A stretch of 64,000 nucleotides of DNA, taken from the NCBI RefSeq assembly GCF_036711975.1, contig NC_091972.1, positions 12,281,001-12,345,000 of the forward strand, read 5' to 3'. The notes under the pieces are model-generated. The model was not told the DNA's origin. It ran no database searches and saw only the letters and a list, made by a program, of their open reading frames with translations. Origin of the DNA: Onthophagus taurus. Its lineage: Eukaryota; Arthropoda; Insecta; Coleoptera; Scarabaeidae. The position numbers and the translations under genes were made by a program. Shown in pieces: positions 27,201 through 37,400 of this stretch (positions are counted from its first letter, which is position 1; each line of letters begins with the position of its first letter).

Positions 27201-30200
27201 CTTTGATAAAAGTTTGATTTTGATTTTAAGACCATGCTTTCAAAACCCCATAGCTCAGCCAATATTTATTCAAGAAAGCTCTAACATGGTAAGATTACTC
27301 ATCAAATGATATCAAATAGATTGTCATTTGTTGTATCAGAGTATCTTATACAGGTTGGCCAAAAATTGAATAGTGAAAATTTTAAATGGTACGCCTCATA
27401 TTTTTTTAACCTACCAGAGAGAAAATTAAATTTTTTTTCCAAACCTAATTTTTATTTTCATTAATTCATTTATTTGTTCTTCTATTTGTTATTTTTGGTA
27501 AATAAAAGATATCAATCAAAGTTAATTGTAAAAATAAATTAAACGTAAAACTGTCAAAATATCATGTCTTAATAACAATATATCCGATTTCCGGCATTTC
27601 TCGGCGAATTCCCTTTCTGGTGGGCTAATAAAACATGGGGCTTACCATTTAAAATTTTCACTGTCTTGCTATTGAATGCGGACCATCCTGTACAAGATAC
27701 TGTGATACAGCAAATGACGATCTATTCGACAGCATTTGAGGAGTACTCGTACCAATTTACAACTTTTTTGAATGAACGTTTGCTGAGATATAGAGTTTTA
27801 AGAAGCATGGTGAAATTTGCCAAGAAAAATTTAAAATCAAAATAACTCGAAAATGAAAAGCACTAGGTACCAATACCTTTATCAAAGTCAATTATAATTA
27901 AAAGGTGCAATAAAAACTATCCGGAGGACCGGAAGTGGCCACCATCTTGAAAATACTTTAGATCGAAAGGTCGGTATGAACCTCCCACATAAACTAAATT
28001 TCAGAAATGTAAATGCAGTGGAACAGAAATAAAATGAGTGTTCCTGACTTTTTGGCGGACACTGTATATACACGATAAACAATTTTAAATCGAAATTTCG
28101 TAAATTTAGAATAAATACAAACAGAAGACTCTCTTTGAAGGATTTCCACAAAATATTTCGTAAAGTTGGAAACTTCATCCGGAACTCAATTAATTCACTC
28201 ACCATTGTGCCAGATTCAAAGGGTTTAGTCGTGGTATTGTGGTATTGGCTGAGAAGTTTTCTCGTGAAAACTGCACGCTCACACTAAAAACTTTTCAAAA
28301 TCAATACGAATATCAAACGTAGGTCGGTCGCAAGGTTTTCGCGACACTTTCGACAACCGGAGTTTGACGATTCAATCGATATTGTATGATGGCGATAGGA
28401 AACGAAGGAGGGTTGGTTTCGGATAAAGCTCTTAAGAGAGTTCCTCATGAATAAGTAATAGCTTTTCAAAGAATTTTCAACAATACAAAAGTTTTTGGAA
28501 ATAATAAAATAACCTTTTTTTTTGAATATTCAATTATTTTATTTTTCACCACCTCGTCGTATCGGTCCATTAATGCAATTCGAATACAAATTTTTAAACG
28601 TACTGTTATTACACGATTGTAATTGTTTAAAATATCAATATTGAAGCGTTACAAAATAAATGAACCGAATAATTTCAAAAACGGAATGCGTTCGTAAAAT
28701 AATAAACAATATGCAAAAAACAATTTCAATTTTAATTTTTTCATCATATTTTAAAAACAAAATGAATTACTATTAAACTGAAAGAAAATAATTTCGTTCA
28801 TAAATTTTGGTAAAAAAAATTTAAAAAAAATGGTGTAAAATAAACAACATTTAAATTATTATTGTAAAGAGAACATATTGCTCGTTATTAATATTTAATT
28901 TAATCGAAGCTTATTTTATTTTAAATGAACACAGCTCATAAATTTTATTTGCATTAATAATACATATATAAAAATTTATATTTAATAAAGGATTTAAAGT
29001 TTGGACTTTAACTTTTAATAAAACCAGAAACAAATAAGAGACATTTTTGTAATAAAATAATTGAATTTTAGAAGTAGATAAATGTACTTCTCTTTCTTGA
29101 AAAAGAACTCCATCCTGGTTTTATATAAAATATAACTTCCTACACAGTGTTGGTGAAAAGAAATACACATGAATCGCGTGCGGACGTCAGCACGTCCCTC
29201 CCCCCTAAGAAACACGAACACACATCCTCGACAAGCCCGAGTAAGTCCAAGCATTATCCTCCCGGAACCTTCCGGCAAAAGATTCCACGTCTACTCCGCG
29301 ACCATGTCGCGAGTTCCTTACAATTTATATTTCGCGTTATTGCACCCTATTGTAATGTATTTTTATGCGAGGCCATATTTCGAACCGAGTCACGATCGTG
29401 ACGACAACCCCTGAACTCACCCCCTAGATTCCTTAGACCCACCTCTTTTCTACGTCCACCTTATTTCAACCGCTTCTCCCCCACAAAACCACCACTGTGA
29501 AAAAGAAGAGTCTTTCTATTGTAATCCGTCCAAGATTCCGGGGCCTACGTATCTCGGTTCACCTTTTTGCATTAAAGGGGTGGGTTAAGAAAAGGATGGG
29601 TGGTATTGAATCTTTTCAGACGGTCGAGCACTCCAACCGACGTCGCCTTACATTTTCTTCGTTAAAAGTTATCTACGTTCCGGCCGCGGGCGCGATCTGG
29701 TTTTATACGAAGAAAATATGGACGTGTTCCCTCCTCCAAAAAAACGGACCCCCCACTTTGTACAGCTTATGAAATCTTATTCTCAGGGATAAAAATTCTC
29801 TTTTTGTTATCCTTAACCTGGATACTTTAAAATGATGTTAAGAAAATTACAATTTCTCTTATTCGTATTATGGGAAATTGTATGACTCACAATATTGTAG
29901 GAATATATCTTTATTACGATCATTACATCTTATTACAACCTTAATTTAATGTTCTCGTCTATAGTAAAACTCAATCTTTATTCGTCGTAACCGTTGTACT
30001 AGAAGCTTTTTACCTTTTTATCATTGTAGGCCACATTTAAATCACATACCTATAAAATAATGTCAAGGAAGAACCCCTAATGATATATCTATAGTATTTT
30101 TCAATATTATTTGTAATGTTTGTTTATAGTTATATGTGTATGTTACTTAATTAATTTAGACGCTGTTAGTCCAACCAGCAACTTTTTGGTGTCAAGTCTC

Positions 30201-31596
30201 CAGTTCTGGGATTTCTTATTCTGTATTCATGACCTTTATTATGAAATCATTTGCTTCATAAATCTTTTAGTGTAAATTCAAACAACTCCAGTACAACCAG
30301 TTTGAATTTATCTATACAGGTATTCAAAACCGCTCCGAGCGATTAACATCATGTTCAATTTAAATGCTTCAGTGCGCTTAAACCCTCAAAGCAGTTTACC
30401 ACTGCTTTAGAATTGCCTAATTACCGTAGTTTTAGGGGTTAACCCTAAGAGGCTCAATATCGTACTTCGAAAACACCTACTTATAACGTTTAATTTAATC
30501 TAATCATTCGTCAAAATTATTTTTTTTTAGAAAATCCTTGTACTGAACCAGAAATTAATATTTTCTAGGTTGATGCAGAACCTCCCCCGACATCGTACCG
30601 TTGGAGTTTTAACAGTACCCCCGGGATTTCAAAGGATTTAAACCAGTACGCGTCGGAACCCGGAGGTGGAGTCCTGACGTACGTTCCAAGAACTTTAGCG
30701 GACTACGGAACGTTACAATGTTGGGCAACAAATACCTTGGGTTCCCAAAGGACGCCCTGTATATATCAAATAGTCCGAGCGGGTCCACCGGAACCTCCGA
30801 CAAATTGTGCCCCCGTCAATGTCACCCACCACTCGGTCATTGTTTCTTGTAAAAAAGGTTTCGATGGTGGCTTAAAACAACGATTCGTCATGCAACTGAA
30901 CTTTAGTGATAACATCATAGCGAATCAATCGGGTAATACACCGGAATTTCCCATTAACAGTTTGGAACCATCTCAAGAGTATACTGCTACCGTTTATGCT
31001 ATTAACATCAAAGGAACATCGAAGGGTCCAACGATTTTACAGTTCAAAACGCTTCAAGCACCCGGATTGAAAGAGCCTCGACGTTCTGTTAGTCCGGGTA
31101 TTGAAGAAAAAGCAACGGGACCTTGGTTGTATATTGTTTTAGCAGCGGGATCCACACTAATCGTTGCTGCTGCTATCGGTGCGATTATTTTTGCCGTGAA
31201 AAGATTTAGAGTTGATAGCCCGATCAGAGAAAGACGGAATCAGAGGAGTCCCAAAAGGGATGAAATGCCGCAAAATCCTACTGTGTCCTTCACAGACAAT
31301 CCCACCATAGCAGACGATAAGAATCCAGACTTAATTCCCCCAAGCAACGGTAAAACACGATTCTCTTTATATTTATTTTATTTTAATCGTCTTGAAATAT
31401 CTATTTTTTTATTTTGTGTATAGAAACTCTGTTGGAATGCGCAGCACCGTATACTATAACGGCCAGGCCATCAAGCAAAAGAAACTCTGCGACCCAAATG
31501 CCAGTTAAGCCCTATCACGTGACGTGGGCACCAATTCTTCAATCGCGGAACTGTGCCACCCAAACACCTCCACCGCACAAAGAGAGCTCAGTCTGA
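15300..31596 (+). CDS. Sidestep-family Ig/FN3 transmembrane adhesion protein (3' part)
   Basis: Five exons join in frame: 15300-15581, 23663-23755, 26718-26891, 30569-31349 and 31424-31596, with stop TGA. In order they give the second half of an Ig domain (STLSFIPTAADHGLILTCKA), the linker FYPPNVTLTPGHAVDVNEIK, an Ig domain split over exons (GDGVYFECHLIANPW, WWLRDGERLQ, GRYCCEASNSEG), another Ig (YRWSFN...YGTLQCWATNTLGS), one FN3 domain starting AGPPEPPTNC, a transmembrane segment (WLYIVLAAGSTLIVAAAIGA) followed by KRFR, and a cytoplasmic tail of about 120 residues. The order Ig...Ig-FN3-TM and the phrase EGDGVYFECH are those of insect Sidestep and its paralogs, motoneuron guidance ligands and partners of Beat proteins. 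The particular paralog is not resolved. Signal peptide and first Ig exons were not found in the window. Confidence 0.9.
19318..19503 (+). CDS. Possible 61-residue single-span membrane micropeptide
   Basis: An ATG with A at -3 opens a frame beginning MFYFSDISITEL. An acidic, charged N-terminal half (about 33 residues) is followed by a hydrophobic segment (IILLVVFITIFLVVCF) and a basic tail ending NKNFSR. The layout matches a small tail-anchored or single-pass peptide. No homolog is recognised, no polyadenylation signal is obvious nearby, and it lies in a long intron on the same strand as the host gene, so chance remains a real possibility. Confidence 0.25.
   Translation: MFYFSDISITELSLALKVDNKEIENQDKTEIILLVVFITIFLVVCFNTFRQLYNQNKNFSR
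19957..19983. repeat. Perfect 9-bp inverted repeat, 9-nt loop
   Basis: ACGAAGCCC at 19957-19965 pairs with GGGCTTCGT at 19975-19983. It stands out because the flanks are AT-rich. It may be the core of a short structured element; no longer pairing was seen around it. Confidence 0.5.
23756..25339 (+). other. Intron of the Sidestep-like gene, no other gene recognised
   Basis: Part of the intron from 23756 to 26717. Short open frames at 24137-24334 and 24856-25152 have no recognisable family features. The later part leads into the LINE relic and may include its degraded 5' region. Confidence 0.5.
25340..26540 (+). mobile_element. Jockey-like LINE relic (reverse transcriptase)
   Basis: Broken frames follow a Jockey-clade RT in order: TDWKSIQIDLIKINL before the RT, then SIDQVHRINDTIERDL and VSSIVFLDV, a frameshift to IVWHESSISKL, HISDRLFKVKLEDELEL, GVLHTSVLGSTLHQLY (family: GVPQGSVLGPtLf.lY), ATYTDDRVNL (family: aTfADDtail) and AKYLSMTLDTNLRWK. 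Stops and frameshifts are frequent and the catalytic YADD-type box is altered, so the copy is inactive. It sits inside an intron of the Sidestep-like gene in sense orientation. Confidence 0.75.
26994..28064. mobile_element. Palindromic foldback element flanked by TA
   Basis: The left arm begins CAGTGACCGCCAAAAAGTCA and the right arm ends in its imperfect complement (TGACTTTTTGGCGGACACTG); both ends abut TA. The arms (about 26994-27348 and 27693-28064) are complementary almost throughout, so without the inner insertion the element would be a ~730-bp near-palindrome without a loop. TA flanks suggest mobilisation by Tc1/mariner-type transposases. It lies in a Sidestep-like intron, 100 bp downstream of exon 26718-26891. 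Confidence 0.75.
27351..27690. mobile_element. 340-bp MITE inserted at the centre of the foldback element
   Basis: Ends CAGGTTGGCC and GGACCATCCTG are imperfect complements, with TA on each side. Terminal inverted repeats extend about 80 bp with an internal indel (shared core tgaaaattttaaatggta). Removing the element together with one TA restores the sequence GTATCTTATACAAGATAC at the middle of the outer element, so the insertion is exactly at the palindrome centre. Confidence 0.75.
28065..30568 (+). other. Intron of the Sidestep-like gene, no other gene recognised
   Basis: Contains a GC-rich stretch at about 29160-29770 with overlapping open frames on both strands but no family resemblance; otherwise AT-rich. 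It ends with TTTTCTAG before exon 30569-31349. Confidence 0.5.
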
Positions 31597-31738
31597 GCAC
31601 AGGCCCCTGCACTGGGACCAATACCACCTGTGATACTTGTGAATATCTTAATTTAAGTGACGATTATCATTAAAAAAAAACTACTGTTAAAGCGCTGTTA
31701 CGAATCATTATTACTACTATTATTATCATTTCATTGTG

Positions 31739-31744
31739 AATAAA
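31739..31744 (+). terminator. Polyadenylation signal AATAAA of the Sidestep-like gene
   Basis: Canonical AATAAA about 140 nt after the stop codon at 31596, followed by a GT-rich stretch (tagtgtttgttta), as expected for a cleavage/polyadenylation site. Confidence 0.7.
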
Positions 31745-32536
31745 ATATCAATCTATGTAAAAAATTGTAGTGTTTGTTTATTTCACCCCCCAGGACCTAA
31801 AAGTTTAACAGACAGTGTTGTAAATAAGAGAAATATGTTTAAAAAAGAAAACTAACCTTACATTTTCAAATTCCCTGTCAGTTGTCACTAATTGTCAGTT
31901 TGACAAGTCTACATTTACAATTATAAATCTTTACACCAAAACTCTAAGAATAATATATTGATTAAATCCATAAACTCATCATGAATTTCAAATAATTTAC
32001 CAATATAATTAATCAACTTTATTATAAATTAATGTTTTGATTATAAAAGTTAAAATAAGTTTAGCGCCATCTATACGTGAATATAGTTTATATATAGTTT
32101 TACTTATATCCTAAATAATGTAAGTTAACTAAACGATTCAAAACATAAATTTACTTTAAATTTTTCAAATTCTTTCCAGTTAACTAAATCTTAATTTTAT
32201 ATCATAAAATTATATAACAACAATTTAAATTGCTCAAGTTAATGCGCCATCTATTCTTGAATGCTATAACTATAGATAAAGAATTGTGGATAAATGTTAA
32301 AATATAATATTACTTCAATATTTATAATTTATATATAATCGGTTAATTTAGCTTATAACTTACTGATTATTTATTAACTGAAATTATTATTAAATCAAAA
32401 ATTTTAATTAGTACATCTTATCAAATGTATACATTTTTAATACAAAACACTCACTAGATGGCGTAACCGTCTGCTGTCTACTTTTGACGTTTATACCAAT
32501 TTTAAGAAATTTTAATAAAAAAATAGTATTTAAAAT
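31745..32536. promoter_or_regulatory. Intergenic region upstream of NDUFA8 with GCGCCATCTAT motifs
   Basis: AT-rich spacer between the Sidestep-like polyadenylation signal and the NDUFA8 start. GCGCCATCTAT occurs at 32064-32074 and 32244-32254, and the inverse TAGATGGCG at 32455-32463, about 75 nt before the ATG. The core resembles YY1/Pho-type sites (ATGGC), but the same motif also occurs inside the foldback element at about 45036, so a repeat origin is possible. Confidence 0.45.
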
Positions 32537-33177
32537 ATGGGTATTACCGAACAAACCTATTTACCCACGGAAGAAGAACTAACAGTTCAAGAAGTAAACG
32601 TTTCTGGTCCAGTTTTAAAAGCTGGAGCTCACCACTTAGGAAACGACTGTCTCCACGAAAATAATGTGAGGTTAATTATCTAATACGGTCACTTAAAATC
32701 AAACAAATCCATTTTTTAACAGGAATTTATGTTATGTCGTAATGAAACGAATGATCCCCGTAAGTGTATTGCTGAAGGAAAAGCCGTAACCAACTGTGCT
32801 CTAAATTTCTTCCGAAAAGTTAAGAGTTCTTGTGCTGATGAGTTTATGCAATATGTTAATTGTATAGACAAATCAAGTTCATACCAGTTATTTGCTCCGT
32901 AAATAGTTGTTTTTATTTGTATTGGAATTCTTGTTTTGAGGCAGTTTTTTTTAGATGTCGCAAAACGCAGGGGGTGTTTGATAAATGCATGAAAGATCAA
33001 TTGGGAATGGAAAGACCCCCTTACGATCAATTTGCTAGGGTGCAAGTTCATCATACTGAAAGACCTAAACCGGAAGTTGAACCTCCAGCGGTTTATGCAG
33101 ATGCACCTCAGTTTCTACCTGAAAATGTTGAAAAACCACCAGCGAAATATGGTTCTCGTGTCCACTGGATGTGGTAG
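32537..33177 (+). CDS. NDUFA8: NADH dehydrogenase 1 alpha subcomplex subunit 8 (complex I)
   Basis: Three exons (32537-32665, 32723-32898, 32955-33177) encode 175 residues, close to the 172 of the human protein. Introns are 57 and 56 nt with GT-AG ends. The protein carries the four CX9C pairs of this CHCH-family subunit: C-LHENNEFML-C, C-IAEGKAVTN-C, C-ADEFMQYVN-C and C-RKTQGVFDK-C. Phrases such as VLKAGAHH, EFMLCR and ALNFFRKVK are near-identical to the animal family. The protein is oxidised in the mitochondrial intermembrane space by the Mia40 route and sits on the intermembrane side of the proximal pump module of complex I. The start ATG is the first in frame and gives the expected N-terminus. 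The gene is compact, in contrast to its neighbours. Confidence 0.97.
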
Positions 33178-33598
33178 AAAAATAATACCAAGTCTTTTAG
33201 AATTCTAAAATTGATTCTGAAGACTTTAGTATTGTTGTTGTTTATTTAGTAAAAATGTAAATATAAAATATACAAAACAATTTTTTGTTTATTATTTTTG
33301 TTTAAAAGAAAAAAACATTCTAATAAAAATAATTTATTATTTTAAAATCTTCATTTGAACTTAAAAATATGGACACATACACTAAATAGTTTGTTTTTAA
33401 AATAATTTACTAAAAAATAAGTCTAGATTAACAAATTTAAAACGCGTTAAATTACCATGTTGATCATTTTAAGAACCTTTTATATATTTTATTTAGTACT
33501 AACGAAAAATAAAGAATATAATATATTAAAAAAAATCAATATCTGAATGTAAAGAAGGCTAAGTGCTCCGCTCTTCCTGAAAAACACCTTTTTTTCAG

Positions 33599-33906
33599 AA
33601 AACACGTCTGATGGCACGTTGTGGAGTTTTCTGTCCTACAATTTAATAAGCGTTTCAGATTTGAATCGTTTAGAATCCGAACTTCGCACTAAAGCGTCAC
33701 ACAATGATGATAATTATAAAATGAGTATGCTGATGGTGCAGGCGATATATCTACTAAGCGTTTCGTCAAAACATAAAGAAATATCACATAAGTCCTTAAA
33801 GAAAATTCTTACAAATAACACGAAAGATATTTCATTATTCATAATGATTATAATAAAACAAGTATTTTGTGAAAATACGAAAATCAAACGTAAAACTAAT
33901 AATTAA
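33599..33906 (+). CDS. Possible terminal exon of an unknown gene
   Basis: A strong-looking acceptor (ctttttttcag) at 33598 is followed by about 100 open codons ending at 33906. The translation has balanced composition (DLNRLESELRTKASHNDD, then MSMLMVQAIYLLSVSS) unlike the AT-driven frames nearby. No family is recognised. The only nearby donor (GTAAAG at 33549, giving a 50-nt intron) creates a stop at the junction, so the upstream exon is not established. It may be a decayed gene or a chance frame. Confidence 0.25.
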
Positions 33907-34329
33907 TTATTAAAAATGATAGGTTAAAAAACGTTATGAAGAAACAAATAAGTACGATTAGTTTATCTAAAAGGTTTTTTTTTTTAAATAGCTAATTGTT
34001 TATCACGGAAAGAAAACTCACATTTTTTCTGAGCCAATCTTTTTGTAATAAGTTTTCTCTTGAAATAAACATAGCTTTTTGCAACTTTATTATTATTAAG
34101 TTGATTATAACTTTTTTAAGTCACCTTTACTAACATCATGAGTAGAAACGTAAAGAAAACTAATAGGAAATGTTGAGAAGGATATATTAGGTACATAACG
34201 AGTACAAGTAATGTTAAAATCGATATGTTTCGCACTTTGTACACATAAAGTGAAGAGTAGTATTAAAATTTGATTTGTCAAAAATAAAAATTTCACAATT
34301 ATGTTATAAAGTGCAAAATAATTGAATCA

Positions 34330-34335
34330 TTTATT
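34330..34335 (-). terminator. Polyadenylation signal of the minus-strand GT31 gene
   Basis: AATAAA on the minus strand, about 130 nt after the stop codon at 34465. Confidence 0.55.
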
Positions 34336-34464
34336 ATTTAAGAAAAATACTGAACGATTCAATTACTTTTGAAATCTGGGAAAAGGATGTTTTTTAAAAT
34401 ATAATTCGAAAATGAAAAAACCGACTTTTAAAATACAACGTAGAAAAATCTTTTTTATGGGTGG

Positions 34465-37400
34465 TTAGAAAAATAATTGAAGCCCTAGGAATGTGAAAAA
34501 ATTACGTTTGTTCTGCGGTTTTTTCTTGCAATCCTTTTGCAAATTCGTCCTCCTGAGTAGATCATACAATAATCGCATTTCCGTTTCGTTCACATGGTGA
34601 GCCGTAATTGCCGTCAAATAGATGCACATGTCCATTTCCCGTTTGAGATATGAAAACCCTGGATGATTCTTTGGTTTGAGCTTGGCATTCACCGGTAACA
34701 TACCTTTAAACAAAAGATAGAACAAAATTGTATTCAAGCTTATAAATGAAAAATGGTTTTGTTCCTTACCGGTAATATATACGTCTTCTAAATAATAAAT
34801 AGGTGTGTCGAAAGACGTTTTGTACAGTTTTTGAACTACATCTAAAGACATCACATATCCTGTTCCAGAGAGATAATCTGGATATGCATCTTTATCATAG
34901 AGATAATACGGGGCTTTCCTAAAAATAAAATATACAAAGCAAATACAATCAATTCATAATATACTATTTAGAAAATAAAATGTTTTTATGACATGGCAAA
35001 TTCCATAAAAATAACACTTTATGGTCACGCAGAGTTCTGTAAAACTTAATCGTAGGTACTACAAATATAGGCAAAATTAAAATGTTATGAAAAACTATCT
35101 CCAGACAACTTACTAATAAGATTTTTGAGCTACATTACAACCGAAATTTCTGCATAATATATATTGAGGGTAGTTTGTTTAATAAAGAACATAGTCTCAT
35201 TTTAGAAATAATGAATTCATAAGATATTGTTATTGTGCAAGAAGTCAAAATATACTTACAAAAAATGGATGAACATCGAAATAATCTGCAGAAACGACAC
35301 AACGAATCTGTGTCCTGACAAAACAGGGAAAGAAAAGATATCATGAAAAGTTCATTTTCAGATTTTTCATTCCAGATTAGACGATAAATCATGAGAAATT
35401 GAAAAGAATCAATTTTTATTACTCGAATCTTTAAACGCGATTACTTCAAGACTACGTTTTTGCACCTCTTGGATACAACATCGCAACAACTAGTTGAGTC
35501 AGAGTTAGTCAAGATCTTCCTGACAATTGTTTGCTCAAAAATTTTCACTTATTTTTGTGTTAACCCTTAAGGATCAGTCATCAAATGAAACAATTATCAT
35601 ACAAGATTTAGGGTTGCTCCTATAATAGACCACCAATCCATTCTTATCAATATGTTTTAAAGCTCTAGGATTAAATATTTGATTACAATGAAGTTTAGGT
35701 TGTATTTTCAGAAAAATATTGGATATCAGTTTGAAAGGTAATTCAAATACATATTTGCATAAAGATTCAAAATTCAGCAACAAGCGTACTGAAGAGTCTA
35801 AGGTCAACCTCAGCAAATACCATATGGGACGAAATGAAGAAGTCCAATGACAAAGATCTACAAATTGTCCTTACAAATAACTCGCCCGGAACCAGACCTT
35901 GATGAGATGAGGAGATGGAGAGACAGCTGGGTGTCATTTTCTCAGGAGGTATTTCAGAAGCAAACCTTATCGGGAACAAGAAACCCAGACCATTGGGTCT
36001 GGGTTCAAAAACGTACAGGTTCCTATCATATTGCTCCATCATGAATTTGTTTGGGATAATTGCAAGTCCGATTACAATAAACAAATCAAATATTCAACCA
36101 TATCCTTCCAAGGTACAATAACAAGGCAAATCCATTTTTGACAGATTTAAAGTTATTGGTATTTTCTTGCTCGGAATGAAATTTTGCATCATCCGCTGTA
36201 GCAAGCAGCTAAATGTAGATATTAAGCTGTACATGGTCGAATTGGTGATTATCTACTTGACAACAATTAGCAATAACAAGGCATGTCCATTTTTGAAAAA
36301 TTTTAAGTTGGTATATCATTTCTCACTATCAAATTCAACATCATTTACTGCAGGAAGCAGGTTTAAATGTATATACTAAACTATACATGATCGTATTGAT
36401 GGTTGCCTGCTTTACAAAATTGAATACATAACTTGGCGATGCAAAAAAATGCATATTATGAATATTGGACACATTTAGTTAGGAGAAAAACACCGGAATG
36501 AAAAAGATTTCTAAGAGTGTAATATCTTAAAAAATTCGAATATATTATACATTTTCGAATATATCTAAATCTAAAATTAATCAAGAATGTTTGAACTTTA
36601 ATCAGTTAATTTTGATAAAACTCTTTACTTCCGGTATAAGTTAATATTTAATAGGCAATACTAGTTTTGGTTTATTTATGCATATTATTATATAGTAAAT
36701 ACACATAAATAAACATACGAACAAGGAAACCCGTTAAAATTCACAATGTAAATGTGAAAAATAAGTAATGATACACATTTACGACCGGCAATTTAAAAAA
36801 TTGTATAAATATACTACGTTTATTTTCGTTTAAGTAAACACGGAAATAAAATCTTACATACAAATTTGAGACCTAGTTTACGCTGATAACACTAGTTAAA
36901 TAACAGTGACTAATTCAAATTTGAATTTAAAATAAAATGATATTGTCGTTGAGTCATAAAAGTTTCTTTTCGAGTTATCATTAACAATTAATGATATTTT
37001 AACATGGTGGTTTTACATTAAATATATTTCATAACATTATTTATTGGCAGCAAAATTTGAAATGAAAATAATATTAACTTATATTTAAAATAAACTTACC
37101 ATTTGCTTGATGTTTGTCTTACTGGCGGAGCTTTTTGTATCAGAGATCCAAAGAGATCACTTTTACCCCTCCTCCGTTTCAAATATTTTATTAAAAGCGG
37201 TACATTCACGAACATATCGTCGTCAGTCTTCATAATGTATTTAACACTGTTCGTGCAATGTTTTGTAACAACCTTTAAAGTCATTAGAGATTTTAACGTT
37301 AAATTGTTGTAGGTGTCTAGGAACTGTTCCTGGATTATATCATTATGTTCGTTATACTCGTGCGTTAACTGATCCTAAAGAAAGAAATGTAGTTTTAGTT

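Larger units (their letters stand above)
33178..34464. other. Intergenic, with one possible orphan exon
   Basis: AT-rich DNA between NDUFA8 and the 3' end of the minus-strand GT31 gene. It contains the candidate exon 33599-33906 and the GT31 polyadenylation signal. A frame at 34105-34296 on the minus strand has a hydrophobic start but no ATG. Confidence 0.5.

Noticed and set aside
29147-29772. Overlapping frames in a GC-rich intronic island
   Set aside because: Present on both strands and in several frames with no conserved motif or splice sites.
34105-34296. Minus-strand frame with a hydrophobic, signal-peptide-like beginning
   Set aside because: It starts with GTG, no ATG is in frame just upstream, it has no splice partner and no recognised family.
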